This document shows, one piece after another, positions 9,721 through 22,655 of a stretch of 64,000 nt of DNA; the stretch's first letter is position 1; every line of letters starts with the position of its first letter. This DNA is from Circinella minor (lineage: Eukaryota > Mucoromycota > Mucoromycetes > Mucorales > Lichtheimiaceae). Under the pieces are notes generated by a model, which was not told the origin of the DNA, ran no database searches, and was given only the letters and a program-made list of their open reading frames with translations. Both the position numbers and the translations under genes were made by a program. Where the stretch lies: NCBI GenBank assembly GCA_016758965.1, contig JAEPRB010000129.1, forward strand, positions 1 through 64,000, read 5' to 3'.

Positions 9721-10378
9721 CGATGACTTTATGTCTGTTTATGTCACTGAAATTATATGGTGAATTGGAAGTTTTCACGGTTTCAGCCTTTTTACGTATG
9801 CTGAAACCACTAGTAAAGAATAATTTCTCAATTGCTCAAAATAATAATACTAATAATAATAAGTTGTTTATTTATTGAAGAGAAGGTATTGATGATAATA
9901 TAAAATAAAATGAGATAAGAGTGAAGTGAAGTTCTTTGAAAAGTGAAGAGAAATTCATCACAATGTTGAAATTGATCATAGAAAGAAACAACTCGGGAAG
10001 GAGGTGTAACAATATTATGCATTCGTATTATATGATTTTAATTTAGTTTGTTCATAAATTTATGTTTGAGTAAGGAAGAAAAGGTAAAATGTGGTATTAC
10101 AGTTATGGTGTATCCTCGAATGATACTGTACAGAAATCCATTCCTACGTATATCTTTCATATCTTAGTCGTATTTATTGATGCTATGTAATAGATAGTAC
10201 GCAAAATCGGTAATCTTTAGATTACAAAAAAGTGCTACCGTTACAATAAATAATAATAAAGTAGTTGATACTTTTTTTTATAATGTTTGACACGATTTCC
10301 TTATTAAGAAAAAGTTTTTTTTTTTACTTTTTCTTTCTCCTCCTCTTTCTCTTTCTATTTTACACCAAATGTTTATCA
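9721..10378. other. Non-genic AT-rich stretch
   Basis: No credible gene or recognisable repeat. Short open frames on the minus strand near 9828-10022 are low-complexity. Confidence 0.4.
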
Positions 10379-11300
10379 ATGTCAGCTAAAAGAAGTGTAG
10401 AACAAAGCCGGAACCAAGAGGTAAAACCTCTTCCTAAAAATCAATTAACTGCTGGTGACATTGAGTTTTTAAAAGAATGGTACTACATCATAGAAATCTG
10501 ATAAAAAAAAGGATAATGGGATTTATGGCACACTCATTGATCACTATTTCTTGTAATAATAGGATACAAGATAACTTCAAGCAAAGTTATAATCAAGTTG
10601 TATCACCACGAAAAACTTACAACCACTTCAAGCGTGGCTGTAAGCTTTTCAACTTTTCAACTTGTGAAGATAAATTGGTTTATAGAACATTTTTTAGACA
10701 GTTGATGGAAGTACAAGAAGAAAGACACTTGAGTGGCCCTGAAGGACCCAATAAAAATTTCTGGAATACTGTTGCAAATCGTGTGGTTCCTCGAAAGAGC
10801 GATTCTTATTTTTCTTTTTCTTTTTATTATTGAAAAGAAAAGATAATTTCTCCAAGTAGATTTATTAGTACATATTTTAAATAATCATCAACTACACACA
10901 CGTTTTTCTTTAGTACCAGCTCTTCAATGAAATGTAGGTATTCTATATCCATGATTATATTTATTTCCCTGCTACCCTACGTACTTTAGACAACATGATA
11001 CTTATTTATTTTTTACTAATAATGACATGTGTTTCTTTATTATGATTGTAGTTCCCAAGGCAGCTGGCACTATCTTCAAGATCACTTGGGTCCAAGGTTC
11101 CTGAGTGGCTCCTTGTGGATACTCAAACCTTATGTCGTTGTAACGTTTTCCCATTGTGTAAAAAAAGCTGTGCAATGGCATTGTATGGCAGAGACCATCC
11201 ACAAGGAACCATATATTTTTTTTTCTTTTTATTCAGGTTGGTTTGCCCCAGATAGAAGAGGCATTAACCTGTCTTACTTGGTAAGCATTATACTGTATCT
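10379..11300 (+). pseudogene. Unrecognised coding relic, possibly several exons
   Basis: From the ATG at 10379 the frame reads MSAKRSVEQSRNQEVKPLPK, continues to LTAGDIEFLKEWYYI, and then stops. A further coding-like piece near 10570-10800 includes KLVYRTFFRQLMEVQEERHL and GPNKNFWNTVANRVVPRKSD. A third near 11040-11280 is open in pieces in more than one frame and ends at a donor-like GTAAGC. A polar, lysine-rich start followed by a FWNTVAN-type stretch could be a DNA-binding N-terminus. I recognise no family, and the exons do not join into a continuous frame that I can defend. Confidence 0.35.
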
Positions 11301-12044
11301 TTGTAACTTTTAGATATATATCATCAAATAATTGTGTAAGATTTCAATGGTTCCCATTAATTATTTTTTTTTTTTTTTTTTTTTTACATGTCAAAATATA
11401 ATCTGGCGGGTTCCTTTCAATTTGTTTATGGTAAGTTAATATATATATCACAGTGGGGATACTTGTGAATGGAGTACTATTAATAGTACGTAGTATGATT
11501 ATGTACATATTGATAACACTTCATTTATTAACTTGCTATCATTTCATATCATTTTTTTTCTTATAGGTATTATAGCATTTTGATTTGTAAATTAAATTGA
11601 AAATAAATATCGTTACAGTAGCATATACTAAAAATGAGGTGAAGATAGGGCTATCCAGAGTATTTTTAGGTCATAGTAAACATACTCAATACTCCATCTT
11701 TTGCATGATATACACACAAATTGACTATTGTTAGTAGGGTAACACATGAAATTTCTTGAGTACTCAAAATTTCTTTCTTCCAGCTTGTGTGGTTTCAGAA
11801 TGAGATGAGGTTATTGTAGGTAGACTAATAAATATGCTATGGGTATGGACTCATGAAACTATAAAAGTCTAGTTACAGGTGTAAGAAAGTCCTTGCGACA
11901 ATGATTTACTGGTTTTCACCTTTATAATAACGGTCTATTATGGGTACCATATTATCTACCTATTAAATCCATTCAATTATTAATATTTTTTTTATCCAAT
12001 GCTATTCAGTCCATATATAATTTTATTTAATTGTATATGCTTGA
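11301..12044. other. Non-genic AT-rich stretch
   Basis: Contains a 23-base T-run near 11365-11387 and otherwise unremarkable AT-rich sequence. No supported gene. Confidence 0.4.
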
Positions 12045-13195
12045 TCCGCATTGACTCGCATAAATGTTGTCATCTATGTGTAATCTCTATATATCAGCAC
12101 ACAAAATATTTAGTAACAATGGTCACTAAAAGCTACTTTGCAGAAAAAACCTTACCATCCGACGGTACTGTAGCAATATCGTCGAAGCATTTGTCCAATT
12201 TCTTCAAAACCTTTTAAAGTATTTTTATATTGAAATATCGTTATACCGAATTATCATTATCACTGCTCGCTATACAATAGGAAGCAGCGACTGTAGTCCA
12301 CTCCCTGTGATTTCTTTAATTTTTTCAAATTGATGCAAATTTAAAGCATAAGAAGACTTTGTTGCGTCCGAGTCTTGATTATGTCTCGTGCGTGAATTGT
12401 CAAGACCGATTACAGCAATGACCATCCATGGCCTGTCCAACGATCTCAGGTTTTTTTTTTTGCTGTTTAACTGTCATCATCAGCAAGAAAGATTTTTGTC
12501 ACCGCTTCATGACATGCATTGAACATTTGGTGATATGCTTCGGGGAGAAAAGGTAGAGTGATATCACCAGTTTTGTATAATTTTTTAATATCTTCCTTTG
12601 TGTAATACTCATTCCAGCCGTTGTCATCAAGGTCTAATATAAAGGAATGAACGGCACTATTACATTGTAACGAAGGTTAAAAACGTATTGTTGCTATTTA
12701 AAGGGAAAAAAAGAATATGTATCGTGGATGACTTACTGTTCGTATTCACGTTTGTGACCGCGTTGGTACATAATATCTTCAACGTATATTTTTTTTGCCA
12801 TCCTTATCAGTTTTCAAAAGCCATTTTTGATTATTATCCATGATTTCAAAAGTACCTCGGAGTCTTTCCTTCGCCTCTGAAGTGAGCAGACACAAATCGT
12901 TTTTGGAACTATCGGAAGATCCACAAGTTCGTTTTGCTGCTATTGAGGATGATGACGATGGGGTTGATACTGATGCTGCAGAAGTAGTTATTTTTGAAGT
13001 TGATGGTGATTTCCCTTTTTCTTTATCTTTTTTCTCGGTCGTTTTTGAAGTTGTGGTACCAGTATAATGATTACCAACATTTGCTTCTTCAAAATCATCG
13101 CCTAACGATTCATGTTTGATTAAGGGTACTTGAATATCATCCGTGTTTTTTATTGCTGCATTTGGTGAAAGACGACTGTCTGAGATACGTGTCAA
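12045..13195 (-). pseudogene. Decayed second-subfamily copy A
   Basis: Minus strand. The N-terminal exon (13195-12733) encodes a Ser/Thr/Lys-rich linker and then MDNNQKWLLKTDKDGKK. An eight-A run at that point shifts the frame; beyond it the reading resumes as IYVEDIMYQRGHKREYE with a good GTAAG donor. The next exon (about 12670-12490) reads HSFILDLDDNGWNEYYTKED and FNACHEAVTKIFLADDD. Further on, decayed sequence still shows EKIKEIT and KLDKCFDDIATV, then an intron, then MTTFMRVNAD. The copy stops there, so the PD...E block and C-terminus are missing. Order of blocks matches the copy at 16600-18170 and, more distantly, the intact gene at 4983-7412. Confidence 0.7.
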
Positions 13196-14239
13196 TACAT
13201 CTAGTTTTCTCTATTCGCCATAATTGAGCAATCTATGCAGTGATTGTGGAATTTCTCCATTTATCATGTTTGGATCTGCTGGTTCTGTTGGTCACAGGTA
13301 TAGTAATATCATTGGGTCTTTTATGTCCCAACTGCATGATGAAACTTGAGATCTTGTTGGTGTCATGGTTAGTTAATCCAACATTTGGATTAGGAATGGG
13401 CATATCAGTTTGTGAGGGAGCAGTATTTTGTCTGGTGTATTACTGGTCATAGGTGATGGTGCCAATATAGTGGTTGTAATTGTTGTTGTTAAAGCAACTG
13501 GCCGAATGACTTTTTCAATTTTTATCTTGCGTTGTGGTCCCTTGGAACACTCTTGTATTATTTTAAGACATTAATACTTGAGTCTAATGATAGTCGTAAG
13601 TCCATTCTCGGTCGCGTCGGTACAAATCGCGAACAAAAGTACAAGCGGCTCGGCGTGTTACAGACTTAGTAACAGGCAGACTTTAGTAAAAGCAAACTGA
13701 TCGCCAGATCGGTTGTACAAGTCGGTCCAGCAGTATACAAGGGTTGTTGGGCTGGAAAAATAAAAAATTAACCTCTTTTTCTACTGTATCATTCATTGGT
13801 CTGGTTAAAAGTTCACTATGGACAGGACTAGTCTATATCACGGCTGGATAACGTTTGAGCACAGGATAAATCAAGCGTAGCAACTGACTTGAATTGTTCG
13901 ATTCGTCTAGTCATAATCGTGGTAAATGTATTCTGGCTTACAATTTTCATCAAACAGGCATTGGATAATAATACAGCTAGAATGGAATTTTTTTCAATAT
14001 TGTCGTCAGTGAATTTCCATGTGTATAAAGCTTTTTGAGATAGAACAGCGTTGCGTAGCTTGTATCTATTCTATCGTATACCTCAATAATATTTTTTTTT
14101 AACTTTGGTGAAACAACCAGTAAATAGTGTAGACTACTAGTTTGTTACACGTTTTTACTTAATTTTTGACGGTTTTTTATATGTTTGATAATTTTGATAT
14201 ACGATCGCCTATGATTTCAATAATTGATTTAGACATGAT
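13196..14239. other. Non-genic stretch with minor coding-like traces
   Basis: On the minus strand near 13460-13230, fragments such as TDMPIPNPNVGLTNHDTNKI are open in one frame. They may be an upstream exon of the 12.0-13.2 kb pseudogene, but no start or junction can be fixed. The remainder to 14239 shows nothing recognisable. Confidence 0.3.
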
Positions 14240-14460
14240 GATTAATAACTACAATGATATTCCGTTACAAAACTAACCTTTACTTTTAACATAACTTTTA
14301 TAATGTCAAATATAGCGGTATTGATTAATGTTGGATCCATTGTAGGGATATCATATTCCTTCATATGTAATAACTGTGTGACGTAGTACCCATCTGGATA
14401 GTTCATGATGGTGGCTCTCATTCTTGTACCTATAAACATATGAATACAGAGTAAATTCAC
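14240..14460 (-). pseudogene. C-terminal exon of second-subfamily copy B
   Basis: Minus strand reads IGTRMRATIMNYPDGYYVTQ, then LLHMKEYDIPTMDPTLINTA and FDIIKVMLKVK, followed by a donor-like GTTAG. It is the counterpart of 17800-17952 (IGTRMRATIMDCPADYVTRL) and of the intact gene's exon 6 (VMMDCPEGYVCRL). It lies upstream of copy A in transcription direction, so it belongs to a separate, otherwise lost copy. Confidence 0.65.
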
Positions 14461-16599
14461 AGGGACATATTTACAGTATTATATAAATTCAAAGCTGACA
14501 ACTTACTGTTTTCAGTCAAATAGGGCATTTGATAGACCAATCCGGATTAGATTTTAAGAATCCCAATTGTTTATGGATTAGAAAGCTTTAAGCGGAAAAC
14601 AGTTCATAAAAATCCGATCGGATGCGTAATCCGTGATTTAAAAAATCATTTATATGAAAATAATGTGTTAAGCGCTAGTTGACACAATAAAAGAGGGTAT
14701 TTATAAGATTATAAGTGAGATAAGTTAAGAATCTAAAATACTGGTAATGGTGGATGTGTTTATCACACAATTTTGTTAAAAATATTAGTGATAAAAGTGC
14801 AATAGCAATTATGTGTGTAAAGAATGATGATCGATTAGAGAGACTTGTGAAAAACTTTTTCTTGATTGGATAGTGGAGTTTCTTTGTTCCTCGTAACTGC
14901 ATAATCCTTATTTTATCTACCCTATTATTTTAAGCATACCCAAAAAGTTCAAAACAAGGAAAACTTCCCGTAAATTGATTTTCAAAGAGTAATAAAGAAT
15001 GCTCTTTTTTTAAAAAAAACTACCACGGATGTGTTAAAAAGCGAAATCTCTTCGACTAATCCAATACGAGGTACAGATTCATTTTGACGCGACATTTCGA
15101 CGTGTTGATTTTGAATAGTAATTGTAAAAATTAATTCTAAAACCAGATTCTAATCATAACGATATCTTTCTTGATTATCTCACACATCTCTTGCTGATAC
15201 TTCTAGTCGCTGAAAGAAGATATCATTCCTACTCCAATTAACCAATAATCAAGGACCATTTTGGAGAAGAAGCGAAGACTACAAACAAGAAGGAGGACGA
15301 TTGTTCTGAAGATAGCGTCAATTTAAAATTGCAGAGAAAGATATTAGTGACAACAACAACAATATTGAACAGTTGCAAGAGCAAAGAAGATAAACCTAGA
15401 TTATCTTCAGCTATCGTAAAAAAAGTACATTTCAGCATTCAAACGAGAGGGGTTTAAGATACAAATGGATGTGGCAAGAGGCTCTTATTTCAATGCCGCG
15501 GTGGTATATTTTGAACACATCTATCTTTTGCTCTCTATAATCCAACACCAGAAATACTTTAATTACGGGAGAATCAAAGTTTTGACTATGATTCTGTAAT
15601 GCGTTTGCTTACCTAAAGTATTTTTATGGATTTTATTTGGTTTGATGATTGATCCAAAATGCCTGCATCCTAGTTGTAGTGATATACTGATATCTAATGG
15701 TATCCAAAAGATCCTTTTACTCGCTTTGCTATTGATTTCAAAAAGTACGTACGTATTATGTTTAAATAATATATAGTTTATTACGTATATCCTAATATGG
15801 TACTAATATTTATCTTTTATTACAACTTTTTACATAGTGTCAAACATATACAAGTTCCAATAGTAAAGATTAAAAAAAACGTTTTCAGTGCACACGATAG
15901 TCGAATCGGTAGCCTCACATGGTACACTAACAAACCTTACCTTGTCCCGAATTTGTAATACAAGGCTAATTTTTTCCTGGCGTTTATTAATACAGTATAT
16001 TAATTAATGGGACATCCATTAGAGTTACAGGTATCGATCTGTGATACTGATGGTTATGGCTAAGATGAAGTGGTCCCGCCCTGTTCTTGGGATGTTTTCA
16101 CACCACTTAAGGCCATCAATGTTTAGTTCTCGAAATGTCAAATTCAGAATCCAATATTACAAATCTAGTTGAAAAAGGTAACAGTTTCAAAAAACAAGAT
16201 CGTAAATGTATCAAAAATGCTATTCCGCCGGATACTAACCTATATTTTCTGTTTTCCAAGCACTCCTCGAGTTTTTTGGTACAACAAGTTTTATTCATAG
16301 GATAAAACATTTTTTGTAAAAAATAATTCCTCAAAAAAACATGTTATGGAATATCGGAAAAAAAGCTTTAGTGAAATATCTCGCAAAGCAAATATGCAGG
16401 TAATGATTTCAGTCAGAAAATGTGCCCTTGGTTGATATGGTATATCTTACAACTAACATTCTACTTTAATTATAAAATATCCTACAAGCAACCTGATTGG
16501 GAAGAAGTTTTGGAAACAGTTTTCAATTCCATAATAGTAAGTAAAGCTTAAACTAAGTTGAAATATCTTGTAACTCATAGGTACTAATGGTTTATCACT
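14461..16599. other. Non-genic stretch with a dispersed repeat
   Basis: At about 14530-14640 there are CCGATCGGAT/AATCCGTGAT words that recur, inverted, at 28945-29110, which suggests a dispersed element. A plus-strand frame at 15236-15450 (IIKDHFGEEAKTTNKKEDDC, then LKLQRKILVTTTTIL) looks coding-like but has no defensible ends. It could be another family remnant. The rest shows nothing I can support. Confidence 0.3.
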
Positions 16600-18170
16600 A
16601 GGACCACAATTTTGAAGAAGTTATCGAAAACCATAACACTGCGAGCACAACTTCAACAACGATCGAGAAAAAAGATAAAGAAAAAAAATTACCAGCAACT
16701 CCAAAAATAACACTTCATCCGCATCAGTATCAACTTCATCATCGTCATGGTCCCCAACAGCAGCAAAAGGAACTCGTGCATCATCTGATAGTTCCAAAAA
16801 CAATTCGTGCCCGCTTATTCTAGAGGCAAAGATGATATTTTGAAATGCTTTTAAAAACATGGATAATAATCAAAAATGGCTTTTGAAAACTCATCAAAAC
16901 GGTAAAAACCATTTGTTGAAGATAGAGGTTTTTACACCCACCAATTTGAAAATCCCCACGTTCTGTATTCTTTTTGAAGGAGGTTTCGCCTTGAAAAACT
17001 AGGGTCTACTGTATTATGTATGTACGAATGCAATTAAAAAGTTGATTACGACCAGGAAGGATATCACCATATGTTCGATGCATCTCAAGAAGTCATCTCA
17101 AAAATCATTGTTGCTGATGATGACACTTACAGAGAAAATGAATCCAAAATTGTTGATGCGTTATGGGTGACAGTTGCTGAAATGGGACCATTCAATCTGT
17201 GCACAGATTATAATCAAGATCGGATCCAACGAACTCTTCTAGATTATTTAAACTTGTATCGATTGGAGAAAATTAAAGAAATCACAGCCCACAGCTCAGA
17301 AATAGACTATCTAACAAGATTTTGGGGTAACTTGAACTAATGGTTTGACAATATTGCTACTGTCGGATGGTAAGTTTTTTTTTCTGCAAAGTAGCTTATA
17401 GTGACCATTGTTACTAAATATTTTGTGTGCTGATATATAGAGATTGCACATATATGACAACATTTATGCGAGTCAATGCTGATCGGGATGTGAGTGGCCT
17501 AAACCCTATAGATGACTGGCATCGTTCTTTGCGCCCAGACATGGTAGTCATGAATGATGGTTTGGAGGTGGTATACGGCGAATGTGGGAAAGAAGATTGT
17601 GAGGGTGGGGATGCAAGAAAGATTTAGTGGAAGTAAATCTACATGTGCCGAAGATTTTGAAGGATATCTTCTGCTTATCATTATTAAAAGCAAAAAATAA
17701 AGAATGTCTTGCTGGCACATTAAATGAAAATAATAAGTCATCAGCATAGGGTTTATATAATACTGCAATTTGCCGTGTAGTCTTACTTTGGTACCCATAT
17801 TTATAGGTACAAGAATGAGGGCCACAATTATGGACTGTCCGGCTGACTACGTCACTCGTTTACTTCATATGAAGGAATGTGAGATTTCCACAGATCCAAC
17901 TTTGATAACTACTGATTTATTTGATATTCTTAAAATTATGTTAAAAGTGAAGGTTAGTTTTGTAAAGAAATTATTCTTGTAGTCAAATCACTATGTTCAA
18001 CAAATATTGAAATTATACGTAGAAGAAATAAAAAATCATCAAAAGTGAAGTGAAAGGATTACATTACAGAACCAGTGTACGCGTTTCAAGAAAAAGATGA
18101 TTCTAAAAAATTAACCATACCACCATCACTGTGTCTTGCCAGTGCCAACAAAAGACAAAAGGTCTTATAA
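16600..18170 (+). pseudogene. Decayed second-subfamily copy C (most complete)
   Basis: The linker region (about 16612-16925, with KKDKEKKLPATPKI and then MDNNQKWLLKT) has frameshifts, and the HSFILD exon is missing. From about 17040 the frame is good: HHMFDASQEVISKIIVADDD and NESKIVDALWVTVAEMGPFN, then IDYLTRFWGNLN, a TAA at 17338-17340, and WFDNIATVG. After an intron, 17441-17620 reads MTTFMRVNADRDVSGLNPID and WHRSLRPDMVVMNDGLEVVY, then GECGKEDCEGG; a one-base frame change follows. The next block reads KDLVEVNLHVPKILKDIFC. The C-terminal exon ends at VMLKVK-like ILKIMLKVK (about 17949), and a final exon 18057-18170 reads DYITEPVYAFQEKDDSKK to NKRQKVL and a stop. Confidence 0.75.
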
Positions 18171-18815
18171 ACAGTCATCTCATCATACATAATTTTCATA
18201 TTTTCATTTTGTTCGCACACCTTATTATACCCTCCCATATTCCTGTTACATCATATCATGTTATCATTTGATATTTGCATATTAAACACTATATAATACA
18301 CTTGTTATTATGAAAGGAAACCACTATTCAGTTAAAGCTAAAGATAACATCGATTGACAATAGTATATAATAGAAAAGCAGAGTCTAAAGAAGAAATTAA
18401 TTATATGGTTCATTACGTTGAACAATTTAATTTGCATATATTTTTAATCTGAAAATGCGTGATATGATAGGAAAAAATAATAATATGTAAACTGAACGTC
18501 TTATTATAAAGTTGTCATCGTTACGATACTATCTACATCATGTTATATTTTTTCAAAAGAAAGAAATCAAGCTGTTGTTACCGTGCTCATAAACTGGTAA
18601 TACCTGTGTATAGAACAAAAAAAAATTATAATAGGAGTAAGAAGCCAAATGAAGTGGAACTAAACCTTTTTGAGTTATAAAATTGATAAGATAAGGTTCG
18701 CTAATTATTCAATCAAAAAAAAAAGTAATATATTCGTTAGTTTCACCGATCTCTTTTTTTTTTTCTTCACCGATTTTATATAAATAAAACAAGGAGCCCC
18801 GATCATTGGGGAATT
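18171..18815 (+). promoter_or_regulatory. Upstream region of F-box/LRR gene 1
   Basis: AT-rich spacer. A TATATAAATAAA block at about 18777-18788 sits 28-39 bases before the ATG at 18816 and is a plausible TATA element. Nothing else is recognised in the spacer. Confidence 0.4.
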
Positions 18816-20920
18816 ATGGTTATTAATGATCATGTCAAGATCAATCCTATTATTGCAACAACAACAAATTCAACGATTATTGAAAATAATCTCACTTTAT
18901 TCAATCGATTAACTTCGGATATTATACTTGACATTATCAAGTTTCTTTCACAAAAAGATTGTTTACAATGTATGCAAGTATGTCGTGAATGGTATACCAT
19001 TTTACCTACTTTTACTCAAGAATTATGGTCGACGTTAATTATTAAAGGAACACGTCAATCAATAAAACAAACACTTTGGTTACAATTTGTTGGTGATCAT
19101 GTTCAAAATATTACTTTTTTAATTTGGAAAGAACGTGACTTGTATCATATCATGCAAAAACTTATTGACCGTAATTGCCGTTACCTTCGATTTATAAGTA
19201 AGATAAAGTTTTTTTTTTAAAAAAAAAAAATTATTGGATGTTGATATTGACTTTGAATAAACAAACAGATGGAATTAGCAAGACTAACCAAAAATTTCAC
19301 TTTATTTTAGAATTCGAAAGATGTAATACAGCAAAGCAACAAAAATTTTTACCATTATTAAAACAATTGGGATCTTACACAACTCATTTGGATATGGAAG
19401 AACATGGCTCCAACGTAGCATTTCTTGACGTCTTTGAAGCATGTCCTCGATTGACTCATTTTACATTTACCAATCCATCCATCCATGCTTACACTTTACA
19501 TGGATTATATGACAAAGAACCAATAGCAACAACTATAGCAACATCCAAGATATCATCATTACAAGAAACTAAAAATTATACTTCTTTGTCATTATCATCC
19601 TCAGTATCTTCAACATACAACGTAAAACAACAGTTACAACAAAAATGGAAAAATAAACCTATACATGAAAATATTATATCTTTGATTTTGGATGTCGTCT
19701 TGGAGAAACATATACGTTTAGAGTCTATTTTACGAAAATGTCCAAACTTACGACATCTTGTATGTTCCAATGGAGAAATTACAAAACGAAGTCTAGAAGA
19801 AGAAGAAGAAGATATTTTTCCATCTTACGATACTACCATACCTGATCTGGATGATTTATTATCATGGTGTCCCAAACTTCACTATTTGGAAATAAACACG
19901 GATCAAGGATATCAATCCAATCAACTTTGCAGTGTATTTCACGACTTTTATGAAAGCGACAAAAATGGTCAACAACATTCACTCAACGGACTTCAATACT
20001 TTATGACATACGAAGGAGATGATTATGGAGCAGAAAGAATTGGACCTTTTCTTATACGAAATGCTTCTACTTTAAAATGTGTTATTCTTGCAAGATCAAT
20101 TGCGACGATAACACCTGATCAAGATTGGTCATTTATGTTTGAAACGATCCCATTGTGCCCTTACTTGGATACATTGGTTTTGATCAATATTACTTATGAA
20201 GATTCTGCATTGGTGTCCATGCTTGAACAATGTCCTCAATTACAGACGTTGATTATTCGTAACACTTTATTGATGCCTTTGAAACTGACAAGTATTCTCA
20301 GTCCATTACAGCGTTTAAAACATTTAGAATTGGATTCTGTTAGTTTACAGATGGATACGGATGATGATAGTGGGGATTCTCCAGTACATCTTTTCCAACA
20401 ACTTTCCAAAGAAGAGCCCGATGGCTATAGTCTTGAAGACATTTGGTTGACCAATGTACCTGAAGTGACTGATGACTTACTTATTGCAACAACCTATATA
20501 CCGACGATCAAAAACATTCGAATAATGCTTGATTCTCGATTATACAGGGATGATGGACTTGTTTTGTTTGGTCAACGGCTTTGTTTGACAGCTATTGAGT
20601 CTCTTGAACTAAATCGAATACGATTATTATCGTTCGACTTTCTTTACTCATTGGGTGAACTACCATCGTTAAAAACACTTTGTATACAAGCGACGTATGG
20701 GATGGATGGAAAATCACGACACGTTCTTGTGGATGGTCCAGGACTTGCACATATGCTTTGTAAAAGTAAAAGCTTACAGTATGTATCGATTGAAGAAGCT
20801 GATGTAGAAAAAGGTTCTGAAATATCTCAAGAACAAGTTGATATTATTCATAAAAAATATGATATGACACCATATGGGAGAAGAAGACCAAGTCGCTTGA
20901 TATGTCAAAGACGTATATAA
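18816..20920 (+). CDS. F-box/LRR protein (paralog 1)
   Basis: Exons 18816-19197 and 19311-20920 are joined by a phase-1 GT-AG intron, giving about 663 aa. An F-box lies at residues 28-66 (LFNRLTSDIILDIIKFLSQK, then a C-x-x-C-M-x-V-C-R-E-W pattern). The C-terminal 500 residues are irregular leucine-rich repeats with recurrent CP-x-L-x-x-L units. F-box proteins of this type usually bind Skp1 and present targets to an SCF ubiquitin ligase, with the LRR face choosing the substrate. The substrate here is unknown. Intron position and phase equal those of the three minus-strand paralogs at 22.7, 41.4 and 44.4 kb. This copy is the most diverged of the four and lacks their Asn-rich loop, but has its own acidic EEEEED stretch. 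Confidence 0.88.
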
Positions 20921-21275
20921 TAATTGCTAAAAATGGTATGTAATATATTATAATATTTAGTAGTAATTATATACCTCCCTCTCATCAATATTAGTTTTCT
21001 TTTAGTTCAAGTATATATATATATTTTTTATGTATAATTGAATTGGATTATACGTATAAAATAATGCATATGTTAAATAACGTCTTATCGTTATAATAAA
21101 CTGTTTTTTGTTATTATTATTGGCTTGTTTTTCCGTTTTTTTGGTTGGCTGTTATAAACTGGATGAAATTGAATATTTTTTTAAAAAAAAGTGGCAATTA
21201 CATATGTCTCTTTGTTTTCTTTTTTAGTATGATATATTGTACATGTATAAATAAATAATCTGTATTTAGAATCTA
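20921..21275. other. 3' flank of F-box gene 1
   Basis: AT-rich sequence with an AATAAA-like context near 21094-21100 and T-runs. No gene is visible. Confidence 0.4.
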
Positions 21276-21970
21276 CAGTGAGTATTCGCTAAACCGGTTA
21301 TTCGCTAAACCGGTATCCGGTGAGCTTTCGTAAATATTTACCGGGTTTATAATTGTATTATTTTATTTTATATAATATAATACTAGCCTTTTTATTGATA
21401 AAATCAATAATACAGCCTTCCTTTAATGTCATCTCAGCTCTTCCCTTTGTTTTCAGTTGGCTACTTGGTTTCCATAGCAATTAAAGATACACAAATCAGT
21501 TTTGTCGTCAAAAGAAAGCTTCTCAACATCTTGTTGATACGTAACAGTGTCTCTTTTTCGCCAACTTCACATGGATGCTTTTTTCTCTCTCCTCATGTGT
21601 GTACGTACGTACTTCTTTTCAACTTTGTCATATACTTGTTCATTACCACTGAATATGTAATTATGTTGCTGATACAATTCATTTTTACTCATTTATTCAA
21701 CTGCTACGTAACCATGGTCCATATTAAACACACATTGTTATAAATTCAATCTCTAGTTCATTATCACTATTTGACAAGTACACTATTATCATTATCATCA
21801 CTAAAAGATTAGCTTATAGTAGCAAAGCTACATTATATGAACTATTATTTCTTTTATCTTATCTTTACAGCTCCAATATATTCTACATATTAGTACCAGC
21901 TGCGTTTCAATGCGCTAAACCGGTACAGATGCTCACATATATTGAGTACCAGTTTAACGAATAATCACTG
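21276..21970. mobile_element. Tc1/mariner- or pogo-type MITE with TA duplication
   Basis: The left end CAGTGAGTATTCGCTAAACC and the right end, read inverted, CAGTGATTATTCGTTAAACT agree at most positions. TA flanks both sides (21274-21275, 21971-21972). The motif CGCTAAACCGGT occurs twice at the left end and once inverted near 21910, which marks subterminal repeats. The 695-bp body has one 105-codon open frame without recognisable domains, so it is probably non-autonomous. Confidence 0.8.
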
Positions 21971-22655
21971 TACTACTGTTGGATTTTGTAAGAATGCTAT
22001 TTCCTTTATCTGTGTTACACAAAAGAAAAAAATCTATGTTGTAGTCCTTACATAGACAACTTTTCTTATTTACTACTTTATTCACGTACGCTCTGAATAT
22101 AGCAAAATATATTTAAATGATGTATATTTTAAATAACCCAATCAACTTTATTTTTCCCATAATAAACTGAGGTTGTTTTTTAAAAAAAAATCTACCATTA
22201 AATTGTATCATACACAAGGACTTTTTAGACCAAATGTAGCGATAACAGATAAAAAACTGTACCTTTTCGTCTCGTAAAAATAAAAATTTATAAGGAAAGT
22301 GTAGACTACAACATTACAGCTTTATGCTCATCATTTTAATTTTGCGGTTCAACGTACAACCGCATTGTCAGTTGTAGAGCTATATGATACATAGTTTTGA
22401 GTTGGTGAAAAATATTACCACACTGGTATGATGTTTCTAACCAATGAGTATTGCCTTTGCGAGTATTAAATTTAAACTAATTTCAAAGCAATTAATCCTG
22501 TGAACTAGAGCTTCCCACAGCATTTACAAAATTTTATAGAATTTTATTTCTTATTGCCCATGGACGGAAACAAATAAAAAATGTAGCTTTAAAAAATAAC
22601 AGGATTCCATTGTAAAGGTGAATAAAGATGAGGGAAGAAGGAGTATAACTTATTA
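21971..22655. other. Intergenic spacer
   Basis: AT-rich spacer between the MITE and the 3' end of the minus-strand F-box gene. No supported feature. Confidence 0.4.

Noticed and set aside
13600..13730. GC-richer patch that could suggest a tRNA or structured RNA
   Set aside because: No cloverleaf, no A/B box pair and no acceptor stem could be drawn from it.
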